Assembly: GCA_023212695.1 (NCBI GenBank) | Contig: JALCCG010000023.1 | Location: 1 to 64,000 of the forward strand | DNA: 64,000 bases | Source of the DNA: Sporisorium sorghi | Lineage: Eukaryota; Basidiomycota; Ustilaginomycetes; Ustilaginales; Ustilaginaceae | Direction: 5' to 3' | Made by a program: the position numbers and the translations under genes | Part shown: positions 36,887 to 46,192 of the stretch, piece after piece | How the letters are laid out: each line of letters starts with the position of its first letter | How positions within the stretch are numbered: the stretch's first letter is position 1 | Notes under the pieces: model-generated | What the model saw: only the letters and a program-made list of their open reading frames with translations | Told to the model about the DNA's origin: nothing | Database searches by the model: none

Positions 36887-37744
36887 ATGGAACCGTTTGT
36901 GAGTCAGGAGAAGCAGACACCGAGTCTGTTCGTGCTGGAAAAATGGGGAAGGGAAACGGAGGCTGCTGCGATTTCAGCCGGTTTCACAGGCCGGCAAGGA
37001 GGCGTTAGCCGGGTACCATATGACAGTCTGAACTTGGCCTTTCATGTCGGAGATGAACCGGGTGACATTGTAGAGAACCGGAAATTAACCGCTGCGTCCC
37101 TTGGGTTTTCACTGGAGGACTGGACCTGTGGTGAACAGGTGCATGGCGTTCAGATTGGTGTCGTTCATGAAGAGGACAGAGGCAGAGGAAGCTTGGATCG
37201 GACCTCGGCCTTTCAAAATACAGACGGACTTGTGACCCATGTCCCCGGCGTGCTGCTGACTTCCTTCTACGCGGATTGCGTGCCATTGTATTTTTGGGAC
37301 CCCGTTTCGGGTGCTGTCGGTTTGGCCCATGCCGGCTGGAAGGGAACGGTAGGCCGTATTGCTGAAGAAATGGTCGCCAAGATGGCCCTGGAGTATGGCA
37401 GCATGCCGCAGAATATTCGTACAGCCATCGGTCCGTCGATAGGCGAGTGCTGCTATGAGGTGGATGATCGGGTCATGGATCGTGTCCGTGATATTGGATT
37501 CGGGGGGCTTACGCCAGAGGAAGCTGCAAAATCAGCCCTGTATATCGACAAGGGACGCGGAAAATACATGCTGAACTTGAAAGAAATAAACAGACACATT
37601 ATGATTAAAGCAGGAATATTGGCGGAACATATCGAATGTACTTCATGGTGTACAAGCTGCAATCACGATCTGTTCTTCTCCTACCGCAAGGATGGAGGGA
37701 CAACGGGTCGTATGGCAAGTTGGATCGGGATGAGAAAGAGGTGA
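36887..37744 (+). CDS. pgeF: Multicopper polyphenol oxidase/purine nucleoside phosphorylase family (YlmD)
   Basis: A 285-residue protein of the YfiH/YlmD family. It has GFTGRQGGVS, then EQVHGVQIGVV, TSFYADCVPLYF with its Cys, and LAHAGWKGTVGRI with its His. In other bacteria the family acts on purine nucleosides and edits peptidoglycan precursors. ATG 36887 has AGAGGTGA at a correct distance; the in-frame ATG at 36881 is too close to it. It overlaps or abuts ylmE. Confidence 0.85.
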   Translation: MEPFVSQEKQTPSLFVLEKWGRETEAAAISAGFTGRQGGVSRVPYDSLNLAFHVGDEPGDIVENRKLTAASLGFSLEDWTCGEQVHGVQIGVVHEEDRGRGSLDRTSAFQNTDGLVTHVPGVLLTSFYADCVPLYFWDPVSGAVGLAHAGWKGTVGRIAEEMVAKMALEYGSMPQNIRTAIGPSIGECCYEVDDRVMDRVRDIGFGGLTPEEAAKSALYIDKGRGKYMLNLKEINRHIMIKAGILAEHIECTSWCTSCNHDLFFSYRKDGGTTGRMASWIGMRKR

Positions 37745-37752
37745 GTCGTCCC

Positions 37753-38442
37753 TTGAGTTTGATGGAACGTATCGATCAGGTGGAACAGCGAATAACGGAG
37801 GCTTGCGCAAGAAGCGGCAGGGACCGGAATGAAGTGAATATGATTGCGGTCACTAAATATGTCTCCTTGGATAAAACAGCTTCGGTACTGGATCAGGGAC
37901 TTCAGCATATCGGCGAGAACCGCTGGCAGGACGCCCAGGAGAAGTGGAACGCCCTTGGAGACCGGGGAACGTGGCATTTCATCGGGCATCTGCAGACCAA
38001 CAAGGTCAGGGAGGTCATTGATAAATTTCAATATATTCATTCACTTGACCGCTTGTCCTTAGCCCATGAGCTGGAGAAGAGGGCTGCAGCGCTGAACCTC
38101 CAGGTATCCGCCTTTATGCAAGTTAATATCTCGGGCGAGGAATCCAAGTACGGATTGGCTCCTGAGAAAGCAGCCGAGTTCTTGAAGGAAATCAACAGTC
38201 TTTCACACGTAAAGGTAACCGGACTCATGACCATGGCTCCATATGAATCGTCAGCGGAGCAGACGCGTCCTGTATTTCGTGGTTTAAGACAACTAAGAGA
38301 TGAGCTGAATGAGCAGGCGCTGACATTGGAGCCGTTGACTGAATTGTCCATGGGTATGTCCAATGACTTTGAAGTTGCCATAGAAGAAGGGGCGACCTGG
38401 GTGCGTCTCGGCTCAATTTTAGTAGGTAAAGAGGAGGATTGA
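37753..38442 (+). CDS. ylmE: YggS/PLPBP family pyridoxal phosphate homeostasis protein (YlmE)
   Basis: A 229-residue single-domain PLP-binding protein thought to buffer PLP and amino-acid pools. It has VNMIAVTKYVSL with the PLP lysine, GENRWQDAQEKW and SMGMSNDFEVAIEEGATWVRLGS. The start is TTG 37753, eight bases after AAAGAGGTG; GTG 37741 overlapping the pgeF stop (GTGA) is an alternative that adds four residues. sepF follows by three bases. Confidence 0.9.
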   Translation: MSLMERIDQVEQRITEACARSGRDRNEVNMIAVTKYVSLDKTASVLDQGLQHIGENRWQDAQEKWNALGDRGTWHFIGHLQTNKVREVIDKFQYIHSLDRLSLAHELEKRAAALNLQVSAFMQVNISGEESKYGLAPEKAAEFLKEINSLSHVKVTGLMTMAPYESSAEQTRPVFRGLRQLRDELNEQALTLEPLTELSMGMSNDFEVAIEEGATWVRLGSILVGKEED

Positions 38443-38444
38443 CG

Positions 38445-38891
38445 ATGGGCGTGATGAACCGGTTTATGAATTTCTTGGGACTGCAAGAGGAAGAAGAAGT
38501 TGTGGAACGCGAGGTTCTTGCCTCGCAGGACGAGCCGGTGGAGGCAACCCCGTTTGATCATCGGAAAAATCAAAAAAATGCAAATATCGTCAGCATTCAT
38601 TCACAGAAGAACGTTAAGGTTGTATTAGTGGAGCCGCGTTCATATGATGAAGCACAGGAGATTGCAGATCATCTGCGCTCATTCCGAACGGTTGTCGTTA
38701 ATCTGCAGCGCGTACGCAATGATCAGGCGCTGCGCATTATCGATTTTCTCAGCGGAACGGTATATGCGCTTAGTGGCGGAATCTCCAAGGTAGGCGGGAA
38801 TATCTTCCTATGCACACCGGATACCGTCGAGATTCAAGGTTCCATCTCCGAGATTTTAGCAGACGAGCATGAATATAACAGAATGAGGTGA
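38445..38891 (+). CDS. sepF: Cell division protein SepF
   Basis: A 148-residue protein that bundles FtsZ filaments and provides a membrane anchor. The N-terminal amphipathic helix (GVMNRFMNFLGL) is the membrane anchor, followed by an acidic linker and the DUF552 globular domain (VVLVEPRSYDEAQEIADHL...VYALSGGISKVGGNIFL). GAGGAGG precedes ATG 38445. Confidence 0.95.
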   Translation: MGVMNRFMNFLGLQEEEEVVEREVLASQDEPVEATPFDHRKNQKNANIVSIHSQKNVKVVLVEPRSYDEAQEIADHLRSFRTVVVNLQRVRNDQALRIIDFLSGTVYALSGGISKVGGNIFLCTPDTVEIQGSISEILADEHEYNRMR

Positions 38892-38899
38892 TCTAGGCT

Positions 38900-39169
38900 T
38901 TGAGCAGCGAAATTTATAGCATTGTTGGAACCCTGTTCCAAATTTATTTTTACATGATCCTGGTCTACGTTTTAATGTCTTGGCTCCCGAATGTGAGAGA
39001 AAGCTTTGTCGGGGAGCTGCTTGGCAAGTTAGTTGAGCCGTATTTGGCTCCATTCCGCCGGTTTATCCCGCCGATTATGGGCATGATCGATATTTCTCCG
39101 ATTGTCGCGTTGTTCGTTCTGCAGCTGGCACAACGGGGCGTGTATGCTATCCTCGGATATCTACTGTAG
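38900..39169 (+). CDS. ylmG: YggT family membrane protein (YlmG)
   Basis: An 89-residue protein with two helices (about 8-28 and 66-86) around a conserved loop LVEPYLAPFRRFIPPI, the YggT signature. Its role is unclear; it sits with division genes in many Gram-positive bacteria. It starts at TTG 38900 after GAGGTGATC. Confidence 0.85.
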   Translation: MSSEIYSIVGTLFQIYFYMILVYVLMSWLPNVRESFVGELLGKLVEPYLAPFRRFIPPIMGMIDISPIVALFVLQLAQRGVYAILGYLL

Positions 39170-39182
39170 CAGGTGAATAAGC

Positions 39183-39965
39183 ATGAAACTGGACATATAT
39201 GATCATTTTCACAGGGACGAACGTGAATTTGTGGACCGGGCTTGGGAATGGGTTGTCAATGCCGGACAGTATCATGAAGCGAAGCTGACGGATTTCCTGG
39301 ACCCTCGTCAGAGATTCATTCTGGAGTCACTCGTGAATCGTCACCCCGATGTGCATGCCCTGTTTCAGGGTGGACATGCTGACGCAGAGCGCGTTCGGGC
39401 ATTGATTGCACCGGATTATCGGGATCTTGAGGGCGAGGATTTGAAGATGAAAGTGCTCAGCATATCTTCCGGGGATCAGAAGTTTCTGGAGCTCGACCAT
39501 GGCGACTACATGGGTTCGATTCTGGGTCTTGGCATCAAGAGATCCAAGATCGGTGATATTCATGTGCTTGAGGACGGCTGCCATACGGTGGTTGCCGAGG
39601 ACATCAGTTCGTTCCTGCATCTGAATCTCAGTCAAGTTCACAGGGTGCACGTGATGACGGAACTGCTGCCGCTGGACAAGCTTCAGGTCACGCATACGAA
39701 TTTCGATACGATGGATATTACCGCATCTTCCATGAGACTCGACGGGATCGCCAGTGACGCATACCGGATCAGCCGGACGAAAATCGTGGTACCGATCAAG
39801 GCGGGCCGATGCCGTGTGAACTGGAAAGTGGAAGAGGATCCTTCAACGAATTTAAAAGAAGGCGATGTTGTCTCCATCCAAGGCTTTGGAAGGTTTAAAG
39901 TACTGGAGACAGGCGGCCTGACGAAAAAAGGGCGGTACCGTATCAAGGTTGGGAAATATGCCTGA
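39183..39965 (+). CDS. ylmH: S4-domain RNA-binding protein YlmH
   Basis: A 260-residue protein with an N-terminal YlmH domain and a C-terminal S4 RNA-binding domain (MRLDGIASDAYRISRTK...EGDVVSIQGFGRFKV). Bacillus YlmH has been linked to rescue of stalled 50S subunits in ribosome-associated quality control. AGGTGAA precedes the ATG. Confidence 0.85.
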   Translation: MKLDIYDHFHRDEREFVDRAWEWVVNAGQYHEAKLTDFLDPRQRFILESLVNRHPDVHALFQGGHADAERVRALIAPDYRDLEGEDLKMKVLSISSGDQKFLELDHGDYMGSILGLGIKRSKIGDIHVLEDGCHTVVAEDISSFLHLNLSQVHRVHVMTELLPLDKLQVTHTNFDTMDITASSMRLDGIASDAYRISRTKIVVPIKAGRCRVNWKVEEDPSTNLKEGDVVSIQGFGRFKVLETGGLTKKGRYRIKVGKYA

Positions 39966-40135
39966 CCTTTGAAGGAATTGCCGTTTTTTTGTCGAAACAA
40001 TACAAGGTACATTAATAATTACAATGGATTTGCCGATAAATCAGAATGACCGCTATTGTCTTCATGGACGGGTGGTTTGGCTACTACAGCGGATGAACCG
40101 TCTTGTAAGGCCCATATATTTAGGAGGTGCACACC

Positions 40136-40630
40136 ATGCCATTGACACCGCTTGATATACATAACAAGGAATTTGCCCGTCGAATTCGGGGTTATGATGA
40201 GGACGAGGTCAACGAGTTTTTGGACCAGATTATTAAAGATTACGAAAGTGTGATCCGGGAAAATAAAGAGCTGGGAAACCAGCTGTTGACGATGCAGGAA
40301 AGATTGGATCATTTTTCAAATATTGAGGAAACCTTATCCAAGACGATCATTGTCGCTCAAGAAGCGGCGGACGAGCTGAAACATAACGCGAAGAAGGAAG
40401 CTCAGCTGATCGTGAAGGAATCCGAGAAGAATGCAGACCGTATTATCAATGATGCGCTGAGCAAATCCCGCAAAATTGCGCTTGAGGTTGAAGAGTTGAA
40501 GAAGCAGGCATCCATCTACCGTACCCGTTTCCGCTCCTTGGTTGAGGCGCAATTGGAGCTCTTGAAGCAAGAAGGCTGGGAGACGCTGGAGAGCCGTGAA
40601 GCAAGTCTTGAGCCTAAAGAGGTATACTAG
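40136..40630 (+). CDS. divIVA: Cell pole and septum marker DivIVA
   Basis: A 164-residue coiled-coil protein that senses negative membrane curvature. It has the lipid-binding N-terminal motif PLTPLDIHNKEFARRIRGYDEDEVNEFLDQ, then long coiled coils to the end. ATG 40136 has AGGAGG eight bases upstream. The 170 bases before it are probably its leader; I see no clear promoter there. Confidence 0.95.
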   Translation: MPLTPLDIHNKEFARRIRGYDEDEVNEFLDQIIKDYESVIRENKELGNQLLTMQERLDHFSNIEETLSKTIIVAQEAADELKHNAKKEAQLIVKESEKNADRIINDALSKSRKIALEVEELKKQASIYRTRFRSLVEAQLELLKQEGWETLESREASLEPKEVY

Positions 40631-40642
40631 GCGGGTATCCGG

Positions 40643-40671
40643 TTGACTTTTTCCCGGAAAGAGTCTATAAC
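40643..40671 (+). promoter_or_regulatory. Sigma-A promoter of the ileS T-box transcript
   Basis: TTGACT (40643-40648) and TATAAC (40666-40671) are separated by 17 bases, predicting a start near 40678, just before the T-box. Confidence 0.75.
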
Positions 40672-40704
40672 TAATAACATATTGTTGATTCATATTCGAA
40701 TTCG

Positions 40705-40991
40705 TTGATGGGAATAGTACGCGAAGGATCTGTCCCTCAGAGAGCCGGCGGTTGCTGAAAGTCCGGCGTTCAGACCAAGCAGAAGATCATCCCGGAGAAG
40801 TGAAGCTGAAGCGTTTAACCGCGTGTGTAAGCTAAACCGTCTGCCGAACGTTACATCGGACCTTGTCTTGTAGTGAAGACATGGACTTAAGGTGTCGTTA
40901 TGGATAGTCTTCTAGCGGAAGTCTGTTCAGCGAAATTAGGGTGGTAACGCGAGAACAGGTTCTCGTCCCTTTGGGGATGAGGCCTTTTTTT
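40705..40991 (+). promoter_or_regulatory. T-box riboswitch leader of ileS (isoleucine specifier)
   Basis: The T-box sequence AGGGTGGTAACGCG lies at 40938-40951, followed by a terminator: GGTTCTCGTCCC (40958-40969), GGGGATGAGGCC (40973-40984) and seven Ts. Stem I shows the AGAGAG and GAA-type motifs. Two consecutive ATC triplets (40786-40791) sit in the specifier position after AGAAG, so the isoleucine codon is read whichever register applies. Uncharged tRNA-Ile should stabilise the antiterminator and permit ileS expression. Confidence 0.92.
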
Positions 40992-41034
40992 ATTTTCACA
41001 GAACATTACGAATCAGGGCGAAAGGACGATTGGC

Positions 41035-44000
41035 ATGAACAGAGTAGACGTCAAAGAGAAGGCGCGGGCAAGAGAGCTGCGCATCTTGAACAAATGGAAC
41101 GAGGAGAACACGTTCAAGAAATCGATCGAAAGCCGGGCCGGCAAGCCGAATTATGTATTCTATGAAGGGCCTCCAACGGCGAACGGTGCGCCGCATATCG
41201 GTCACGTGCTTGGCCGGGTCATTAAAGATTTTGTTGGCCGTTATCAGACGATGAAAGGTTACCATGTCGTTCGGAAAGCGGGCTGGGATACGCACGGACT
41301 GCCGGTTGAACTTGGCGTGGAGAAGCAGCTTGGTATCTCCGGCAAGCAGGAAATCGAGAATTACGGCGTGGAAGCCTTTATCAAGAAATGTAAATCAAGT
41401 GTGTTTGAATACGAGCATAAATGGCGTGAGCTGACCGAAGCGATTGCTTATTGGACCGATCTGGATCATCCCTACATCACGCTGGAGAATGATTATATTG
41501 AGAGTGTATGGAACATCTTGGCGACAATCCATGACAAAGGTCTCCTGTACCGCGGTCATCGTGTAAGCCCGTATTGCCCGTGCTGTCAGACGACACTCAG
41601 TTCTCATGAAGTAGCCCAGGGCTACGAGGATGTTAAAGACCTGAGTGCAACTGCCAAATTCAAGCTGCACGATAGCGGAGAATACGTACTGGCATGGACG
41701 ACCACACCTTGGACACTTCCATCCCACGTGGCGTTAGCTGTAAATCCGGATATGGATTATGCGCGCGTAGAGCAGGAGGACGGCATCTACATCGTCGCTA
41801 AAAATCTGGTAGAGGATGTCATGAAGGGCGAGTTTACCGTTCTATCTACGTTGAAAGGTTCTGAGCTGGTTGGCAAAACCTATGATTCTCCATTTACCTT
41901 CGTACAAGCGGAGAAAAAAAATATAGTCGTTGGCGCCTCCTTTGTTACGGATGCAAGCGGTACGGGCATTGTGCATATGGCTCCTGCTCACGGTGAGGAT
42001 GACTACCGGGTATGCCGCGAGAATGGCATCAGCTTTGTAAGTGTGGTCAATGGCCAAGGCCGTTACACCGATGAAGTGACAGACTTTGCCGGACGTTTCG
42101 TCAAAGATTGCGATCTGGATATCGTGAAGTCGTTGTCTGAAAAAGGTCTTCTGTACAGCAAAGAGAAATATGAGCACAGCTACCCGTTCTGCTGGCGCTG
42201 TAAATCCCCGCTGCTCTATTATGCAATGGAGAGCTGGTTCATCGAGACGACAGCCGTTAAGGATCAATTGATTGCGAACAACAATGAGGTAACCTGGTAT
42301 CCGGGCCACGTGCGTGATGGCCGCTTCGGCAAGTTCCTGGAAGATTTGGTTGATTGGAATATCAGCCGGAACCGCTATTGGGGAACGCCGCTGAACGTAT
42401 GGGTCTGCGACACGTGCGAAGGACAATATGCCCCGCACAGCATTGCTGATCTTCGTGCCAACGCGGTTGGCGAGATTGCGGAGGATCTGGAACTTCACAA
42501 GCCTTACGTGGATGAAGTGAAAGTGAAATGCCCGCATTGCGAAGGTGGCGTGATGGAACGCACCTCTGAGGTGATCGACGTATGGTTTGACAGCGGATCG
42601 ATGCCTTTTGCACAATATCATTATCCGTTCGAGGACAAGGAGAAATTCGAACAGCAGTATCCTGCCGATATGATCTGCGAAGGAATTGACCAGACACGTG
42701 GATGGTTCTACAGCCTGCTGGCCGTATCCACTTTGTTCACGGGTAAAGCTCCTTACAAAGCGGTCATGGCCACAGGTCATATCCTGGATGAGAATGGACA
42801 GAAGATGTCCAAATCCAAAGGGAATGTCATTGATCCTTGGGATATCATCGAAGAGTACGGTACGGATGCCTTCCGCTGGGCGCTGCTGGCTGACAGTGCG
42901 CCATGGAACAGCAAGCGGTTCTCCAAAGGGATCGTTGGCGAGGCGAAATCCAAAGTGGTGGATACGCTGGTAAACACTCATGCATTCCTGACGCTGTACG
43001 CCGGTATTGACGGCTATGATCCGAAGGAGCATGAATTCAAGGGATCGGACCATAAGCTGGACCGCTGGATTCTCTCCCGCCTGAACAGCTTGATTCAAGT
43101 AGTTGATAAAGGGCTGGCTGTGAATGATTTCCTGAACGCAGCCAAAGCCATCGAAGCCTATGTGGATGAGCTGAGCAACTGGTACATTCGTCGTTCGCGC
43201 GACCGATTCTGGGGCAGCGGGCTCAGCGAAGATAAGCTGGCTGCGTATGGAACGCTGACGCATGTGCTGCTCACCCTCTCGAAGCTTATGGCTCCATTTA
43301 CGCCGATGCTGTCCGAAGATATCTTTGTCAACCTGGGCGGCGGCGAGAGCGTGCATCTGGCCGACTTCCCGCAAGCAGACGAAGCGCTGATCGACAAGGC
43401 GCTGGAGCAGGACATGGAGACGGCAAGACAGATTGTGGAGCTTGCGCGCAACGTCCGCAACGAGACCGGAATCAAGACGCGTCAGCCGCTGTCCGAGCTG
43501 ATTGTGTCCATGGACCGTGAATTTGATCTTTCCGGATACGAAGACATTATCAAGGATGAGATCAACGTAAAAGCAATCGAGGTTGAGACCAGCGACAGCG
43601 GCTTCGTAGATTTCACGCTGAAGATGAATCTCAAGGTTGCCGGTAAGAAATACGGTAAGAACATCGGTTTCCTGCAAGGGTTCCTGAAGGGAATGAGCAG
43701 TGAGGACACTCGCAAAGCGGTTCAAACGGGCGGTGTGAATGTCACTTCACCGGAAGGTGAGGAGCTGCAGATTACTGCTGACGAGCTTCTGGTGGAGAAG
43801 AAAGCGAAGGAGGGCTTTGCATCCGCTTCGGGTTATGGGTTAACCGTTGCGCTCAATACCGATATCACCCCAGAGCTGGAGCAGGAAGGCTGGGTTCGTG
43901 AAGTCGTGCGTGCCGTACAGGATACACGCAAGAAACTGGATCTGCCGATTGAGAAGCGGGTCAACCTGACTCTTGACACGGATGATGAGCTTAGAGGCGC

Positions 44001-44124
44001 TATTACCGCTTTTGAAGAGGTTCTGCGCGAGAATGTGCTCGTGAACGATCTGCAATTTGGACAAAGTGAAGGCATGGAGCGGGTTGAGCTTGGCGGCAAA
44101 ACCATCGGTATCCATATCGCCTGA
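41035..44124 (+). CDS. ileS: Isoleucyl-tRNA synthetase, type 2 (eukaryote-like)
   Basis: A 1029-residue class I synthetase that charges tRNA-Ile. HIGH is at 54-57 in the context [16 protein letters not shown], and KMSKS at 590-594. This wording, the length and the absence of the C-terminal zinc finger mark the type-2 (eukaryote-like, IleS2) lineage rather than the roughly 920-residue type 1 of Bacillus subtilis. Type-2 enzymes are generally poorly inhibited by mupirocin. The editing domain CP1 lies at about 200-390, with a CPCC pair before it. The ribosome site is AAAGGA. Confidence 0.95.
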   Translation: MNRVDVKEKARARELRILNKWNEENTFKKSIESRAGKPNYVFYEGPPTANGAPHIGHVLGRVIKDFVGRYQTMKGYHVVRKAGWDTHGLPVELGVEKQLGISGKQEIENYGVEAFIKKCKSSVFEYEHKWRELTEAIAYWTDLDHPYITLENDYIESVWNILATIHDKGLLYRGHRVSPYCPCCQTTLSSHEVAQGYEDVKDLSATAKFKLHDSGEYVLAWTTTPWTLPSHVALAVNPDMDYARVEQEDGIYIVAKNLVEDVMKGEFTVLSTLKGSELVGKTYDSPFTFVQAEKKNIVVGASFVTDASGTGIVHMAPAHGEDDYRVCRENGISFVSVVNGQGRYTDEVTDFAGRFVKDCDLDIVKSLSEKGLLYSKEKYEHSYPFCWRCKSPLLYYAMESWFIETTAVKDQLIANNNEVTWYPGHVRDGRFGKFLEDLVDWNISRNRYWGTPLNVWVCDTCEGQYAPHSIADLRANAVGEIAEDLELHKPYVDEVKVKCPHCEGGVMERTSEVIDVWFDSGSMPFAQYHYPFEDKEKFEQQYPADMICEGIDQTRGWFYSLLAVSTLFTGKAPYKAVMATGHILDENGQKMSKSKGNVIDPWDIIEEYGTDAFRWALLADSAPWNSKRFSKGIVGEAKSKVVDTLVNTHAFLTLYAGIDGYDPKEHEFKGSDHKLDRWILSRLNSLIQVVDKGLAVNDFLNAAKAIEAYVDELSNWYIRRSRDRFWGSGLSEDKLAAYGTLTHVLLTLSKLMAPFTPMLSEDIFVNLGGGESVHLADFPQADEALIDKALEQDMETARQIVELARNVRNETGIKTRQPLSELIVSMDREFDLSGYEDIIKDEINVKAIEVETSDSGFVDFTLKMNLKVAGKKYGKNIGFLQGFLKGMSSEDTRKAVQTGGVNVTSPEGEELQITADELLVEKKAKEGFASASGYGLTVALNTDITPELEQEGWVREVVRAVQDTRKKLDLPIEKRVNLTLDTDDELRGAITAFEEVLRENVLVNDLQFGQSEGMERVELGGKTIGIHIA

Positions 44125-44144
44125 AAGATAGATTGGATTTAATA

Positions 44145-44179
44145 CCAATGCTCCTATTCATGGGGCGTTGGTTTTTTTT
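44145..44179 (+). terminator. Intrinsic terminator after ileS
   Basis: CCAATGCTCC pairs with GGGGCGTTGG (two G-T pairs) around a short loop and ends in eight Ts. Confidence 0.85.
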
Positions 44180-44313
44180 CATATTTAAGTTGAGGCAGGG
44201 TTCTTCAGCGGTTTAGGTTCTATACGAATGAGATTCTACCAATAGATACATAATAATCAGCGAATCGTGGTTTCGTATCCAGGCAGAGATTGCGGCTAAA
44301 GGGGCGTTGAAAT

Positions 44314-44661
44314 ATGGCGGAGAAGTCGGATGAAGCGGAGTTAACAGAAGAGAAGAAGGTGTTGGATGAAGATAAGGATCAACTGAGCGCGATACACCGA
44401 ATGACCACGGACATTGCACAACAGCTGGAGAAGTCCCGGATTGCGGAATACACTCAGCTGTTGAACCGGCCCTGGAAGCTGATATGGACGAATCTGCTGG
44501 CTGGCACAGCCCGCGGCGTGGGGATTGCGATTGGTTTTACCTTTTTTGCAGCCACCATCATCTACGTTCTTCAGGCGCTGGGCGCACTGAATTTGCCGAT
44601 TATCGGTGATTATATTGCAGACATTGTGCGTATTGTTCAGCGTCAGCTGGAGTTGACATAA
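44314..44661 (+). CDS. DUF5665 domain protein
   Basis: A 115-residue protein with an acidic N-terminus (about 1-35), a conserved YTQLLNRPWKLIWTNLLAGTARG segment and one hydrophobic helix (about 68-90), then a short amphipathic end (PIIGDYIADIVRIVQ). It matches DUF5665, of unknown function. AAGGGGCG precedes the ATG. Confidence 0.7.
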   Translation: MAEKSDEAELTEEKKVLDEDKDQLSAIHRMTTDIAQQLEKSRIAEYTQLLNRPWKLIWTNLLAGTARGVGIAIGFTFFAATIIYVLQALGALNLPIIGDYIADIVRIVQRQLELT

Positions 44662-44740
44662 CAAGGAATGCTTTGCAAGTATGTACAAGGGGCCGGCAGC
44701 TGCCCTAATCGCAGTCATACCGCCCACCCGGAACTATTAG

Positions 44741-45481
44741 TTAGCTGAAGGATTCATCATCGGGGTCCCCGTTGGGATCAAGGAGGTAACTTCCTTCGCC
44801 CCGATTCAGGTAATCAACGTACTGGGGACTACGCACGATAAAGACCTCGGAACCATCGATATTGGTTGCAACGAAATTTTCATATACCTCAACAAAACCG
44901 CCATGATCATCGCCATTCTCGATATCCATCTCGTTATAACTGTCAATGTCGTTTCCTTCCGCCATTGCAGGTGTGTTGGAGGTGCCCCAGCTTTCGACGA
45001 TCTGCCAAGCGTCCTCGCCATCAAAAGCGGAATACTCATGTTCATCCATGCTGGATTTACCAAAAGCGGGCGCCAGCACCTCTTCCTCAATCGGACGATT
45101 GTAGGACAGGTTTTCACGCGGAGTGTCTTTTACGCAATATTGCGTATCAGGCAGAGCTTCCAGCCGTTCATATGGAATGGGCTGGCCGCAGGTCAGACAA
45201 ACACCGTAGCGTCCGTGATGGATGGCTTCCAGTGAGAAAATGACACGTTGCAGTTCAAGATCTACCCTGTCCTGGAGGGCGAGGTCTTTTTCCCGCTCAT
45301 AGAGCTCTGTAGCCAGATCACCGGGGTGATTATCGATATGTGATAACTCGCCGGTTGAATCTCTCTCGGACTCGCCGAGCCCATGCTGGTCGTTATAGAT
45401 CATGCGCCGTTCAAGCTCAACTTTTTGATCCATCAGCTTCTGTTGCAGAATATCGAGTTGCTCCTGAGTTAAATGCGACAT
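44741..45481 (-). CDS. TraR/DksA zinc-finger protein, YlyA/YteA-like
   Basis: A 246-residue protein with an N-terminal coiled coil (about 5-95) and a DksA-type zinc finger (CLTCG...QYCVKD, about 96-120). Only three cysteines are present; the fourth ligand position holds Asp. A long acidic C-terminal extension (about 140-246) follows. In Bacillus subtilis ylyA lies between ileS and lspA and modulates sigma-G-directed transcription; here the gene holds the same slot but is inverted. AAAGGAG precedes the ATG. The symbol is left out because the length and strand differ. Confidence 0.75.
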   Translation of the reverse strand: MSHLTQEQLDILQQKLMDQKVELERRMIYNDQHGLGESERDSTGELSHIDNHPGDLATELYEREKDLALQDRVDLELQRVIFSLEAIHHGRYGVCLTCGQPIPYERLEALPDTQYCVKDTPRENLSYNRPIEEEVLAPAFGKSSMDEHEYSAFDGEDAWQIVESWGTSNTPAMAEGNDIDSYNEMDIENGDDHGGFVEVYENFVATNIDGSEVFIVRSPQYVDYLNRGEGSYLLDPNGDPDDESFS

Positions 45482-45588
45482 GTCAGGCTCCTTTCATGGT
45501 CCGAAGTTGACCTTCTGATTCATATGTATAGAGTGCACCTATCGTGTCGGTTTTACTGACGGAAAATGTTCTCGCCAATGGACAGGAA

Positions 45589-45618
45589 TGGACGATTTCT
45601 GAGCCGCTGTGCTACAAT
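45589..45618 (+). promoter_or_regulatory. Sigma-A promoter of lspA
   Basis: TGGACG (45589-45594) and TACAAT (45613-45618) are 18 bases apart, and a TG one base before the -10 (TGCTACAAT) makes it an extended -10 promoter. Confidence 0.65.
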
Positions 45619-45691
45619 AAGACGAGTTATGTACCGATCAGCGAAGGTGAACGTTTGGTTGGAGAAGACAAGAACGGAGTGACATAAACAA

Positions 45692-46192
45692 GTGGTATAT
45701 TATTTGATTGCATTTGTTTTATTTCTTATTGATCAGGGCACCAAGTACTTGATTGCCACAAACTTGGAGCTTTATGAGCAGATTCCGGTAATCGGTGATT
45801 TCTTCCTGATCACATCGAGCCGAAATCGGGGAGCCGCGTTTGGCATACTGCAGGATCAATTATGGTTCTTCATTGTTGTAACGCTTATCGTGGTGGCGGG
45901 TATCATCTGGTACTTGCAAAAGGTAGTGAAGGAAGGACGCAGATTATTGCCTACAGCACTTGCGCTTGTTCTTGGCGGGGCTTTGGGGAACTTCATCGAT
46001 CGCCTGGTAATGGGAGAGGTTGTGGATTTCCTGCAGTTCAATTTCGGCAGCTACACATTCCCGATATTTAATATTGCTGATTCCTGTATTGTGATCGGTG
46101 TGGCGTTAATTATATTGGATACGCTTCTGGACGGAAGACGCGAGAAGATGAAGACAACAAGTGGAGTTTCGGGTACAGAAGGGAATGAATGA
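45692..46192 (+). CDS. lspA: Prolipoprotein signal peptidase (signal peptidase II)
   Basis: A 166-residue membrane aspartic protease with four helices that cuts lipoprotein signal peptides, such as that of the OppA-like protein at 4384. Conserved motifs are FLIDQGTKY, NRGAAFGI, the catalytic Asp103 in GNFIDR and Asp130 in NIADS. It starts at GTG 45692 after CGGAGTGA. Confidence 0.95.
   Translation: MVYYLIAFVLFLIDQGTKYLIATNLELYEQIPVIGDFFLITSSRNRGAAFGILQDQLWFFIVVTLIVVAGIIWYLQKVVKEGRRLLPTALALVLGGALGNFIDRLVMGEVVDFLQFNFGSYTFPIFNIADSCIVIGVALIILDTLLDGRREKMKTTSGVSGTEGNE

Noticed and set aside
41842..43725. A 627-codon minus-strand frame inside ileS
   Set aside because: It is a shadow of ileS caused by codon bias; no start signal and no recognisable domain.
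44695..44704. Palindrome GGCAGCTGCC between two convergent genes
   Set aside because: It has no loop or T tract, so it does not make a terminator, and a 10-base palindrome alone is weak evidence for a binding site.
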